Shown in pieces: positions 56,301 through 64,000 of a stretch of DNA of 64,000 nucleotides. The stretch's first letter is position 1. Every line of letters begins with the position of its first letter. The DNA is from Mycobacteroides abscessus ATCC 19977 (GTDB lineage: Bacteria; Actinomycetota; Actinomycetes; Mycobacteriales; Mycobacteriaceae), in contig NC_010397.1 of assembly GCF_000069185.1 (NCBI RefSeq), positions 2,232,001-2,296,000 on the forward strand. Reading direction: 5' to 3'. The notes under the pieces were generated by a model. The model made no database searches and was not told where the DNA came from. It saw nothing but the letters and a program-made list of their open reading frames with translations. The position numbers were made by a program, and so were the translations under genes.

Positions 56301-56708
56301 GATCGCGCTGCGATACAGCGAATTCCCATCGAGGTGAGCGCAGCGATCGTGCCCTACCTCGAACCGAGGTACGCCATGGAGCGGGTGTTGGTCGACCTGT
56401 GGCGCGTGGTGCTCAAGGTTCCCCGCATCGGCGTTGACGACAACTTTTTCGACATGGGCGGGCATTCGCTGTTACTGGCTCGCGTTCAGGCCAAACTTTC
56501 GGAGCAGCTTGGTTTTTCTGTATCGCTGCTCGATTTGTACGCACATCCGACCGTCGCGGAGCTCGCCACGTACCTGAACGCCGCCCGCGACGGGGGCACC
56601 GAATCCGAATCAATGGACGGCGGCGGGCTCGTCGCCGCGCGCACTCGAGCCGAGCGTGGGCGTGATGCCCGGGCTCAGCGTCTATCACAGCAACGGCAAA
56701 GGCGGTAG
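53340..56708 (+). CDS. mbtE: Mycobactin NRPS MbtE (C-A-PCP)
   Basis: A 1122-residue synthetase module. Condensation domain (about 45-470) with intact HHVAADE near residue 181; adenylation domain (about 510-1000) with FTSGSTGAPKGVMVTH, GYGPTEATVAC, YRTGDQARF and KIDRAAI; carrier domain with FFDMGGHSLLLAR (Ser near 1043). A short basic Arg/Gln-rich tail follows. It should add the first lysine-type residue of mycobactin. ATG 53340 follows AAAGGAGAC; the frame extends to GTG 53289. It is the first gene of an operon with the two PKS genes and lies downstream of tandem IdeR-like boxes. Confidence 0.88.
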   Translation: MSTSRAGNAAAAERLRLLRAVLAERGLTGSAAGAQNTTVQARSPMAVVPLSSTQRRMWFAQTLFPDEGAYNMPVGLRIDGPLDVGALCRSLGKLVERHAILRTRCGHGADGELIQLIGDAADFTLSVVDIDVDASGRLEDAVHTRTREIVDRPFDLALENPVRAELLRASAHTHFLILVLHHVAADEITWDLLFADLSGQYAFETGQSGSAPTAPDLEYADYAVWEQQRLRRGDLDGQLQYWVDRFTPAPAIVGFPVTAQSSGQRGTTSGRCRHALPDAAVAGLRDLAEEHKTTPFTIALAGLAAVLHRYTEATDVVIGIPALIRDASEIEGVWGNFTNTLAMRLNVDGETTFMDLLGRARTAFFEACDNRDIPFETIIERVAPQRTTGRSPLFEVMFAATRSVTSQLQLAGTTATDLRLRNATSMFDLAIDLVDGQVLAASFRTGKYAPEFIQQVLEHLASVLAHGVSNPGQCVRDFPLLTERQHQRIVHDWNATDDTRHLVSAPLHKLFERHVRQNPDALAVVTEDAHLSYGQLDEHAGRLASLLRSLDIGYDSLVGINMERSTNLAVALLAVLKTGAAFVPLEPAWPPSRIAEVCASARLAAVLTHGGPALRLPSLEIPVLSLDENHPSARAARAPSFGSQMSDLAYVVFTSGSTGAPKGVMVTHAGICNRLLWQADVLGFGAGDVALHKSSLGFDMGINEILLPLVSGGRVVLPKPGAESDPAYLLDLIGRTGVTFIDLVPSLLDPMLDRPEFADATRSLASVWTGGEVLTPELLERFLSACAVPMYHGYGPTEATVACTYEIYRSGSRRRGVTIGSPIGNSQVFILDTLLRPVPPGVAGELYIGGVQLARGYVEDPVRTAERFVADPVSGTPGARIYRTGDQARFLPDGTIEFLGRVDNQLKIRGRRIAPEEIENALTSHPCVRRAVVMAQGDRLVGYCASDDPALTWLQLRDWLRTRLPEHLVPPTGTILDTLPELASGKIDRAAIQRIPIEVSAAIVPYLEPRYAMERVLVDLWRVVLKVPRIGVDDNFFDMGGHSLLLARVQAKLSEQLGFSVSLLDLYAHPTVAELATYLNAARDGGTESESMDGGGLVAARTRAERGRDARAQRLSQQRQRR

Positions 56709-56713
56709 ATCCA

Positions 56714-59700
56714 GTGATGCAGCACTCTTCAACAGCGGCGGAACTTCAGCGCAAATGGCTGCGGGGGGGAGCTTTCGAACCCGATCGGCATCCCGCGTTG
56801 GTGGTGTTCCCGCATGCGGGCGGTGGAGCGACCTTCTACCGCTCGTGGTTGACCAATCCGGATTTCTCGGTGCATGTCGTGCAGTATCCGGGGCGCGAGG
56901 ACCGAATTTCCGAACAACTACCGTCGAGTCTGGGCGCGCTCGCCGACGGTGTGGCTGAGGCGTTGTTGACCGTGGGCGATCGGCCGCTTTATCTGTTCGG
57001 CCACAGCATGGGAGCACTGGTGGCCTTTGAGGTCGCGCGGCGGTTGGAGACGGCGGACAGATTTCGGCAGCTCCGGTTATGTGTCTCCTCGTACACGGCG
57101 CCGCACCTGGTCCGTAGCCGCGGATTACGGGACATGGATGATGAAGCGTTCGTCGCGTACGGACGTTCGGCCACGGGCGAGGTGAGCGCCGCCACGGGTG
57201 AAGCCAGCGCGTTCGATGTAACGGCGCTGCGTGATCTGGTCGTTGCGGGTCTGCGGGCAGATTTTCACCTCGTCGAGCAATACCGGGCAGAGCCGAAACC
57301 TCCAGTGGATGCACCGATTCTCGCGCTGTGGGGCGATGATGAAGCGATCGATCCAGCGGATATGGATCTTTGGGCCGACGTGACACGAGGTGGCTATCGA
57401 TCGGCGACCTTTCCTGGCGGACATTTCTACCTCGCCGCCGAGCGGGACGCGGTTCTGGAGACCGTGCGCCAGTGGTGGGCAGAACTCGACGGCGAGTCGG
57501 AAGCCAGTGAGGTCCACGAGGTTCGGGACGACGACGTGGCGGTGATCGGAATCGCTGCCCGGGTGCCCGGTGCCGCCAGTCTCGACGAGTTCTGGACGAA
57601 TCTTTGTGCGGGAGAGGAATCCCTCACTCGGTTCACTGATGAGGAACTGCTGTCGGCGGGTGTCACGCCCGAGGAACTTCGCGATCCGCGATTGGTGCGG
57701 GTTCGGCCGATTCTGGCCGATGTGGCCGACTTCGATACCAAGTTTTTCGGATATGCTCCTAGCGAGGCGCGCTCAATTGATCCGCAGCAGCGGCTCTTCC
57801 TCGAATGCGCTTGGGAAGCCGTCGAATCGGCAGGTTATGACCTGCAGCGGTACGACGGCTCGGTCGGTGTGTTCGGAGGCAGTGCCGGTTCGACGTACTA
57901 CAGGGCAGTCCTGTCAACGGATTACGGAAATCTCAACGGAACCGAATATCTGCAGACCGCGCTGGCTACCGAGAACGATTTCCTGGCGCCCCGCGTCTCC
58001 TACAAGCTGAATTTGCGCGGTCCCAGTATCTCGTTGGGCACGGGTTGCTCTACCTCGCTGGTTGCCATTCACCTTGCGGTACAGAGTGTTTTGACCGGTG
58101 AATCTGACATGGCACTGGCCGGTGGCGCCTCCATCACCTTTCCGCAGACTGCCGGATATGTGGCTACCGAGAGCGGAGCCATTTCCACGTCCGGTCGGTG
58201 CCGGGCATTTGACGCGTCCGCCGACGGCACGTTGGTCGGTGACGGCATCGGCATAGTCCTGCTCAAACGTGCGTCAAACGCTGTCGCGGACGGTGATTCG
58301 ATACTGGGAATTATCAGGGGAACCGCCGTCAACAACGATGGCGGAAACAAGGCCGGCTTTGCGGCGCCCAGTATCAGTGGTCAGGTTGAGGTCATCACGG
58401 AGGCGCTGGCGGTAGCCGAGGTGCCGGCACAGACTGTCGATTATGTGGAGACACACGGCACCGGTACGCCCCTGGGCGACCCGATCGAGATCGCCGCTTT
58501 GCACAAAGCCTTTCGCGAAGCCGGGGACACGCGAACACAGGCCTGCCGGCTCGGCACACTGAAGCCGAATATCGGACACACGGGACCTGCGTCCGGAGTC
58601 CTCGCCCTTATCAAGGTCTTGCTGGCGTTTCAGCACCGGATGTATCCGCCCGCCGCCAACTTCACGGCGCCCAACCCGCAGATCGAATTCTCAAAGAGCC
58701 CCTTCTACGTGGGGACGAGGCTGCGGCGCTGGAATGCACCGGGCGGAAAGCCGCGTCGCGCGGGTGTCAGTTCGTACAGCATGGGCGGTACCAATGCCCA
58801 TGCCGTACTGCAGGAACCGCCGCGTGCCGAGCTGCCTCCCAAGTCTCAAGAGGGCGCGCACCTGCTGGTGCTCTCTGCACGCACCGCTCCGGCTCTCGAG
58901 GCCGCCCGGAAGAATCTGGCGCACCATCTGGCACGGCATCCCGAACAAGATCTGGCAGCTGTTGCCGCCACATTGCGTCTGGGGCGGCGAGCTTTCAGCC
59001 ATCGGTTCGCCGCGGTATGCGCGGACAGGCCCGAGGCGCTACAGGTGCTCGAAGGCACAGGGCATGCTCCATTTCGGACCGGCACCGCCGCGGACAAGCC
59101 CCGGCCGGTTGTGTTTCTGTTTCCTGGGCAGGGCAGCCAGTTCAGTGGCATGGGCGAACAGCTGTACACGACGTCGTCCATGTACCGCAGGCACATCGAT
59201 GAGTGCGCAACTCTGTTCGAGCCGTTGATCGGGGTGGATCTGCGCACGATGTTGTGTGCCGAGGGAGATGAGGCCACGGACGCGGCGCTCATGCAGACTC
59301 GCCTGACACAGCCCGCGCTGTTCACGGTCGGATACGCGCTTTCCCAGCTCCTCGGTGCATGGGGTGTGCAACCCGTCGCCATGCTCGGCCACAGCATCGG
59401 TGAGCTGGTCGCCGCCTGCGCTGCCGGAGTATTCACGATCGAGGAGGCAGTTCAGCTGGCGGCACGGCGCGGTGACCTGATCCAGCAGTGCCCATCCGGC
59501 GCGATGGCCGCGGTCGGCGGGTCACTCGAGGTCGTTTCCGCGCTGCTGCCCGAAGGAGTGTCGGTGGCCGCTGTCAACGGCCCGGAGCAAATCGTTGTCG
59601 CCGGCAGGGAAGAGGGGATCGAGGCACTCCTGAGTACGGGAGCGAATGTGGGTGTGCGTTGTACCCGCCTACCGGTGAATCGGGGCTTCCACTCCGCGCT

Positions 59701-60490
59701 GGTGGACCCGGCGGTCAGCAGTTTCTCGGCCGCCGTGGCGCGGATGCGGTTACAACAGCCGCAGGTCCCATTCATATCTAATGTGACGGGTACCTGGATC
59801 ACCGGGGCGCAGGCTACCGAACCCGAGTACTGGGGTCGGCAGCTGCGTGAGACGGTGCAGTTCGCGCGCGGCCTGACCACGCTGTGTGCCGAGTACCCGG
59901 ACGCGCTGCTTGTCGAGGTCGGTCCCGGTCATACCCTGCGTGGCATTGTTGCCGCGAATACGCCGGCATCCGAAGTTGTTTCGATGCTGGGCGATCGGAC
60001 CGGCGACAGTGCGACCGTCGCCTTGGCGGCAGCCGGGCGCTTGTGGGCGGGTGGCGCCGAGCTGGCATGGCAGCACTTCGGCGCATCACGGCCACGGGTA
60101 CCCTTGCCCACCTATCCTTTTGAACGGGAGCGGTTGTGGATGAGTCCGCCGCGTTCTGTTCTCGACAAACCGGTGCAGGCACCCATTGCGCCCGCTGTGC
60201 AGGTGCCGTTGGTGACCGCGTCCACCCAGACCGATGTACCGGATGCGGCTGTGGTGGAACAGATCTGGTGCGAGGCCCTTGGGGTACCGAGTGTTGAGTC
60301 AGACGACAACTTCTTCGACCTGGGGGGTGATTCCCTGATCGCGGCTCGCGTCGTCACGGCGATAGGGGAGCGCTGCCACATCAAGGTATCGGTAGCCGAA
60401 CTCTGGGACCAGGGCGCGACCCTCGCCGATCTTGCCGAATTGGTAGAGCGCCGTGCCATCAACAGCAAGGTGGGAGAACAACTTAAGTGA
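56714..60490 (+). CDS. Hybrid synthase: N-terminal type II thioesterase fused to KS-AT-ACP PKS
   Basis: A 1258-residue protein. Residues 1-255 are a complete type II thioesterase: VVFPHAGGGATFY, PGREDR, GHSMGAL (Ser near 98) and GGHFYLA. Then ketosynthase from about 273 (active Cys in GTGCSTS near 444, His in HGTGTPLGDP and KPNIGHTGPASG), acyltransferase (FLFPGQGSQFSGMG, GHSIGELVAACA near 893, NRGFHSALVDP loop) and carrier domain (FFDLGGDSLIAARV, Ser near 1207). Thioesterases are normally separate or C-terminal; here one leads the chain. In the mycobactin pathway it probably covers the MbtC-like extension step plus editing. GTG 56714 is given; ATG 56717 is equally possible. It overlaps the next gene by four bases. 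Confidence 0.88.
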   Translation: MMQHSSTAAELQRKWLRGGAFEPDRHPALVVFPHAGGGATFYRSWLTNPDFSVHVVQYPGREDRISEQLPSSLGALADGVAEALLTVGDRPLYLFGHSMGALVAFEVARRLETADRFRQLRLCVSSYTAPHLVRSRGLRDMDDEAFVAYGRSATGEVSAATGEASAFDVTALRDLVVAGLRADFHLVEQYRAEPKPPVDAPILALWGDDEAIDPADMDLWADVTRGGYRSATFPGGHFYLAAERDAVLETVRQWWAELDGESEASEVHEVRDDDVAVIGIAARVPGAASLDEFWTNLCAGEESLTRFTDEELLSAGVTPEELRDPRLVRVRPILADVADFDTKFFGYAPSEARSIDPQQRLFLECAWEAVESAGYDLQRYDGSVGVFGGSAGSTYYRAVLSTDYGNLNGTEYLQTALATENDFLAPRVSYKLNLRGPSISLGTGCSTSLVAIHLAVQSVLTGESDMALAGGASITFPQTAGYVATESGAISTSGRCRAFDASADGTLVGDGIGIVLLKRASNAVADGDSILGIIRGTAVNNDGGNKAGFAAPSISGQVEVITEALAVAEVPAQTVDYVETHGTGTPLGDPIEIAALHKAFREAGDTRTQACRLGTLKPNIGHTGPASGVLALIKVLLAFQHRMYPPAANFTAPNPQIEFSKSPFYVGTRLRRWNAPGGKPRRAGVSSYSMGGTNAHAVLQEPPRAELPPKSQEGAHLLVLSARTAPALEAARKNLAHHLARHPEQDLAAVAATLRLGRRAFSHRFAAVCADRPEALQVLEGTGHAPFRTGTAADKPRPVVFLFPGQGSQFSGMGEQLYTTSSMYRRHIDECATLFEPLIGVDLRTMLCAEGDEATDAALMQTRLTQPALFTVGYALSQLLGAWGVQPVAMLGHSIGELVAACAAGVFTIEEAVQLAARRGDLIQQCPSGAMAAVGGSLEVVSALLPEGVSVAAVNGPEQIVVAGREEGIEALLSTGANVGVRCTRLPVNRGFHSALVDPAVSSFSAAVARMRLQQPQVPFISNVTGTWITGAQATEPEYWGRQLRETVQFARGLTTLCAEYPDALLVEVGPGHTLRGIVAANTPASEVVSMLGDRTGDSATVALAAAGRLWAGGAELAWQHFGASRPRVPLPTYPFERERLWMSPPRSVLDKPVQAPIAPAVQVPLVTASTQTDVPDAAVVEQIWCEALGVPSVESDDNFFDLGGDSLIAARVVTAIGERCHIKVSVAELWDQGATLADLAELVERRAINSKVGEQLK

Positions 60491-63400
60491 CCGTGGAGAT
60501 GGATGCACCGACCACCGAGACAGGGCTGGCCGATATTGCCATCGTCGGGATGCAGTGCCGCTTCGCCGGAGCCGATGACGTCGACAAGTACTGGTCGCTA
60601 CTTTCGGAAAAACGAGAAGGAGCACGATCTTTGGATGGGCTGGCGGCGGCGCCCGGGTGGGTGCGCCGCGAGGCCGCTATTGACGGAATCGAACTCTTCG
60701 ACGCCACATTCTTCGGTTACCCGCCGGCCGAGGCCGCGATGATCGATCCGCAGCATCGGCTCTTCCTCGAGTGCGCTTACCACGTGTTCGAGCAGGCCGG
60801 CTACGACCCGGATCGCTACGAGGGACTGGTCGGGGTATACGCGGGCTCCGGACAATCGAGCTACCTCATCGCCAATGTGCTTCCCCATCTGGGTGTCAGT
60901 CCTTCTTCGGCAGATGCATTGCCGGCCGGATTCGCCAATTCGCCGGGGTCGCTTCCCGGCCGAGTCTCCTACCATCTGAATCTGACCGGTCCGAGTATTG
61001 CGGTCAGCACGGCATGTTCGACGTCGCTCGTGGCGGTACACCTGGCATGTCAGGAACTGCTGGACTATCGATGTGACCTGGCTTTGGCCGGTGGAGTGAG
61101 CTTGAATCCTCACCCGGGCAAGGGTTATCGACACACACCTAACGGGCCGCTCTCTCCTGATGGCCGGTGCCGGGCCTTCGATGCCGCCGCGGCAGGCATG
61201 TTTCCAGGTGACGGCGTGGGAGTTGTGCTGCTCAAGCGTCTGTCCGACGCGCTGGCCGATGGCGACCGAATCCGGGCCGTTGTCAAGGGAAGCGCGGTCA
61301 ACAACGACGGACGGCACAAGACCGGGTTCACCGCCCCCAGTGTCACTGCCCAGAGCGAGGTCATCATGGCGGCGCACGCGGTTGCCGGGGTAGAGGCGAG
61401 TTCGATCGGCATGGTCGAGGCACATGGGACGGGTACGCCGGTGGGCGATCCCATCGAAGTGGCGGCGCTGACCAAGGCGTTCCGGGAATCCACTGATCGG
61501 ACTGGCTACTGCATGCTGGGCTCCGCCAAGACGAATATCGGTCATACCGACACCGCAGCCGGGGTGGCGGGGCTCATCAAGGCCGTGCTGTCCATCGAGC
61601 ATGGCGTAATACCCGCGAATCTGCACTACAGCGCCGAGAATCCGCTGCTGGACCTGGCCGGTAGTCCGTTCCGCGTGGCGGCCGACACTGTGGACTGGCC
61701 CGAGGGAGACGGACCGCGCCGCGCTGGTGTGAGCGCCTTCGGGATCGGCGGCACCAACGCGCACGTGGTGCTGGAACAGGCACCGGATCACGTCGAGGCT
61801 GAGTCCCCCGGGACCGATGGCGGCCTCGAGTCCTTGCTGGTTTTGTCGGCCGCCACCCCGTCAGCGCTGGACCAACAAGCCAAGCAACTGGCCGATTATG
61901 TCCGTAGCAATAGTGAAGTCGATCCAGCAGATGTTGCCGACACTCTGCAATGGGGCCGCCGAAAACTGCCCTATCGGCGTTCGGTGGTGTGTGGGTCGGC
62001 GAAGCAGGCGGTGTCGCTGCTGACGGCTCCTGCGCAGGCGACCCGCGCTAGTGACGGAGCGGTACCGCTGGTTTTGTTGTTGCCGGGAGGCGGGGCGCAG
62101 TACGTCGGGATGGGCCGTGGACTTTACGAAACCGAGGAGGTCTTCCGGTCGTCGATCGATCAGTGCGCTCAGATCCTGGTGCAGCACTGCGATATCGACC
62201 TGCGCAGCCATCTATATGGGGACGGGGGGCTCGATGAGCAGCGGCTCGATGTCGTCTTCCCGGCCGTGGTGGCCACCGAGTACGCACTGGCGACTCAGCT
62301 TGCGGCCTGGGGGCTGACACCGAACGCGATGCTCGGGCACAGCCTCGGCGAATACACAGCGGCATGCCTGTCCGGCGTAATCGATATTGATCAAGTCCTG
62401 CCGCTGGTTTCGGCGCGCGGACGGTTGTTCGCCCGAATGGGTGGTGCCACGACGAGCATCCTGTTGCCGACAGCCGATGTCACGCCGTTGTTGAGCGGTC
62501 GGCTCGTTGTTTCCGGTATCACCGACGCATCCTCGTGCACCGTTTCCGGACCAGCTGCCGAAATTGGGGCACTGGAACAGGAATTGGAAATACGTGGCGT
62601 GCAATTCCAGCGCGTGCGGGTATCGATGGCCGTGCATTCTCCAGAGTTGGACCCCGTGCTCGGCGAGTTCGCGGATATCTTGGCCGGTGTTACGCTGCGC
62701 CCGCCGCGAGTACCGTACCTATCGAATGTCACGGGTACCTGGATCCGGCCGGAAGAGGCGATCGATCCGGGTTACTGGATCAGGCACAGCCGTGAGCCGG
62801 TGCAATTGGCCGCGGGATTCGGTGAGCTGGCCGGCTTACCAGATGCCGTCCTGCTGGAGGTTGGCCCCGGCCAGACTTTGACCAGACTTGCCCAGCCGCA
62901 AGGTGACGCCTCATTCGCGGCTTTCGCCACGATGCGGCACCGCGACGACCGGCGGAGCGACCGGCGCGCATTGCTTGCGGCCGTGGGAAAGGCATGGGAG
63001 TACGGCGTCGACATCGACTGGAGCCTGTTCTCGGGCGGCCGGCGTCCGGCACGTGTCGAACTGCCGGGCTATCCCTTCGAGCGGCAGCGATACTGGATCG
63101 CCCCGTCCGACGGTATACAGCCGATCGCCAGTCCAGAGGCGACTGTCCCGGTGTGGCGCAGCACCACACCGGTGATTCCCGCTGCGGAGTTGCCCACGGC
63201 GCGTTGGCTGGTTCTGGTCGGCGAGGGGACGGAGGCTCGTCAGTTCGCCGCCGAGTTCGCCGAAACAATCGGCACCGCTGTCGATCTGCTGGAGCCGGGG
63301 CTGGCACCCGCCTCGGGCGAATACGAGCACGTGGTCTTCCTTGGCGATGCCCACGCAGCGAGGATTGACCGCGATCGGTACGCGCAATTGGTGGATGCCG

Positions 63401-64000
63401 TGGATGTCGCGGGTTCAGGGGTGTCGGTGCACGTGTGCCTGTCCAACGCCTTCGATGTCACCGGGGCAGAAGAGCTCGATGCCCGCCAATGGCTCGCGTT
63501 CGGCGCGGCCCAATGGCTACGGCGTAGCGCCGAAGCGCGCACCGTGGATGTGGTGGACATGGACCGGCCTGATGTTCGAACGCTGATTGCGGAACTCTCC
63601 GTGCCCGGCGTCAATCGGACGGTCGCCTATCGCAACGGGCGACGCTGGATCCTGGACGGCGAGCCCGTCCAGGGGACCGCGGCAGCGTGGTCGAACGCCG
63701 CTGCAGACTTGCGTGGAGAGTCGATTGAGGTTGGGGCCGTCCAGGGATCGGCATCGGCGTCGAATGCGCTGGACGACTTGTGCACCCGGCACGTATGTGC
63801 GCACTTGCGAAGCGCGGGTGTAGCCCTGACACCAGGAGCCGAGTTCTCACGCGCCGAGTTGATTGCCCGACTGGGAGTGGTGCCGGACTACCACAAGATG
63901 GTGGACGCGTTTATCCGCATTTTGAGCGAGGACGGAATCGTTGCCAGCGAGAACGGCAGGCTGCGGGTCCTCAAGGAGGCACCTACGGCCGTGCCAGACC
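60487..64000 (+). CDS. Polyketide synthase KS-AT-(probable C-methyltransferase), 3' end outside window
   Basis: The frame opens at GTG 60487, overlapping the preceding stop (GTGA), and is still open at the window end (about 1171 codons). Ketosynthase: IVGMQCRFAGADD start, active Cys in STACSTSLVAVHLA near 180, HGTGTPVGDP and KTNIGHTDTAAG. Acyltransferase: LLPGGGAQYVGMG, GHSLGEYTAACLSG near 618. After a linker the last about 80 residues (from LDDLCTRHVCAHL through VDAFIRILSEDGIV) resemble the helical lead-in of C-methyltransferase domains in PKSs. A methylated ketide would fit alpha-methyl variants of the mycobactin hydroxy acid. Reductase and carrier domains should lie beyond the window. Confidence 0.86.
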   Translation, partial: MTVEMDAPTTETGLADIAIVGMQCRFAGADDVDKYWSLLSEKREGARSLDGLAAAPGWVRREAAIDGIELFDATFFGYPPAEAAMIDPQHRLFLECAYHVFEQAGYDPDRYEGLVGVYAGSGQSSYLIANVLPHLGVSPSSADALPAGFANSPGSLPGRVSYHLNLTGPSIAVSTACSTSLVAVHLACQELLDYRCDLALAGGVSLNPHPGKGYRHTPNGPLSPDGRCRAFDAAAAGMFPGDGVGVVLLKRLSDALADGDRIRAVVKGSAVNNDGRHKTGFTAPSVTAQSEVIMAAHAVAGVEASSIGMVEAHGTGTPVGDPIEVAALTKAFRESTDRTGYCMLGSAKTNIGHTDTAAGVAGLIKAVLSIEHGVIPANLHYSAENPLLDLAGSPFRVAADTVDWPEGDGPRRAGVSAFGIGGTNAHVVLEQAPDHVEAESPGTDGGLESLLVLSAATPSALDQQAKQLADYVRSNSEVDPADVADTLQWGRRKLPYRRSVVCGSAKQAVSLLTAPAQATRASDGAVPLVLLLPGGGAQYVGMGRGLYETEEVFRSSIDQCAQILVQHCDIDLRSHLYGDGGLDEQRLDVVFPAVVATEYALATQLAAWGLTPNAMLGHSLGEYTAACLSGVIDIDQVLPLVSARGRLFARMGGATTSILLPTADVTPLLSGRLVVSGITDASSCTVSGPAAEIGALEQELEIRGVQFQRVRVSMAVHSPELDPVLGEFADILAGVTLRPPRVPYLSNVTGTWIRPEEAIDPGYWIRHSREPVQLAAGFGELAGLPDAVLLEVGPGQTLTRLAQPQGDASFAAFATMRHRDDRRSDRRALLAAVGKAWEYGVDIDWSLFSGGRRPARVELPGYPFERQRYWIAPSDGIQPIASPEATVPVWRSTTPVIPAAELPTARWLVLVGEGTEARQFAAEFAETIGTAVDLLEPGLAPASGEYEHVVFLGDAHAARIDRDRYAQLVDAVDVAGSGVSVHVCLSNAFDVTGAEELDARQWLAFGAAQWLRRSAEARTVDVVDMDRPDVRTLIAELSVPGVNRTVAYRNGRRWILDGEPVQGTAAAWSNAAADLRGESIEVGAVQGSASASNALDDLCTRHVCAHLRSAGVALTPGAEFSRAELIARLGVVPDYHKMVDAFIRILSEDGIVASENGRLRVLKEAPTAVPD

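Noticed and set aside
60598..61791. A 397-codon minus-strand open frame inside the last polyketide synthase
   Set aside because: The plus strand encodes intact ketosynthase motifs throughout; the antisense product has no family features.

Overview
The window looks like a high-G+C actinobacterial chromosome, most probably a rapidly growing mycobacterium of the Mycobacteroides abscessus-chelonae type. This rests on a complete ESX-3 type VII secretion operon, PE/PPE genes, mycobactin-type siderophore genes and IdeR-like iron boxes. The species assignment is inference from gene content, not from a search.

Layout. 1-5.9 kb: the 3' part of a fully reducing modular polyketide synthase (AT-DH-ER-KR-ACP; its KS would lie before base 1) followed by a stand-alone type II thioesterase. 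5.9-6.9 kb: a small secreted Trp/Cys-rich protein and a small putative zinc-binding protein. 7.0-10.7 kb: a sulfonate operon (permease, ATPase, lipoprotein, SsuD monooxygenase). 10.7-14.6 kb: SCO6745-like protein, PPOX-family protein, CocE/NonD hydrolase lipoprotein and TspO. 14.6-29.3 kb, minus strand: ESX-3 in canonical order eccA3-eccB3-eccC3-PE5-PPE4-esxG-esxH-espG3-eccD3-mycP3-eccE3. 29.3-29.7 kb: a divergent promoter region with three IdeR-like boxes and a degenerate copy of the eccA3 5' end. 29.7-32.9 kb: siderophore-interacting flavoprotein, short Rossmann protein, FAD monooxygenase and divergent LysR regulator. 33.1-39.9 kb: a tight operon of GntR/UTRA regulator, dicluster ferredoxin, sulfonate/nitrate-type ABC importer and a 902-residue AprA-like flavoprotein fused to HEAT-like repeats. 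40-64 kb: a rearranged mycobactin cluster (mbtI; a MerR-peroxiredoxin fusion; mbtA diverging from mbtF-mbtG-mbtH; an RHH/VOC/methyltransferase insert; a PPE4 paralogue diverging from mbtE; a TE-KS-AT-ACP megasynthase; and a KS-AT synthase running off the end).

How it works together. Salicylate is made by MbtI and activated by MbtA. MbtE and MbtF add the two lysine-derived units, helped by MbtH, and MbtG hydroxylates lysine side chains. The two PKSs presumably supply the beta-hydroxy acid linker that MbtC/MbtD provide in M. tuberculosis. An MbtB-type protein (aryl carrier, cyclisation) is not in the window and is expected beyond its end. ESX-3 and the siderophore genes share IdeR-like boxes, so they should be derepressed together in low iron. 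A PPE4 paralogue placed under the same control inside the siderophore cluster links the two systems physically.

The least explained system is the 33.1-39.9 kb operon. Its ferredoxin and AprA-like flavoprotein suggest redox chemistry on an imported, probably sulfur-containing, substrate. The C-terminal repeat domain on the flavoprotein is unexpected.
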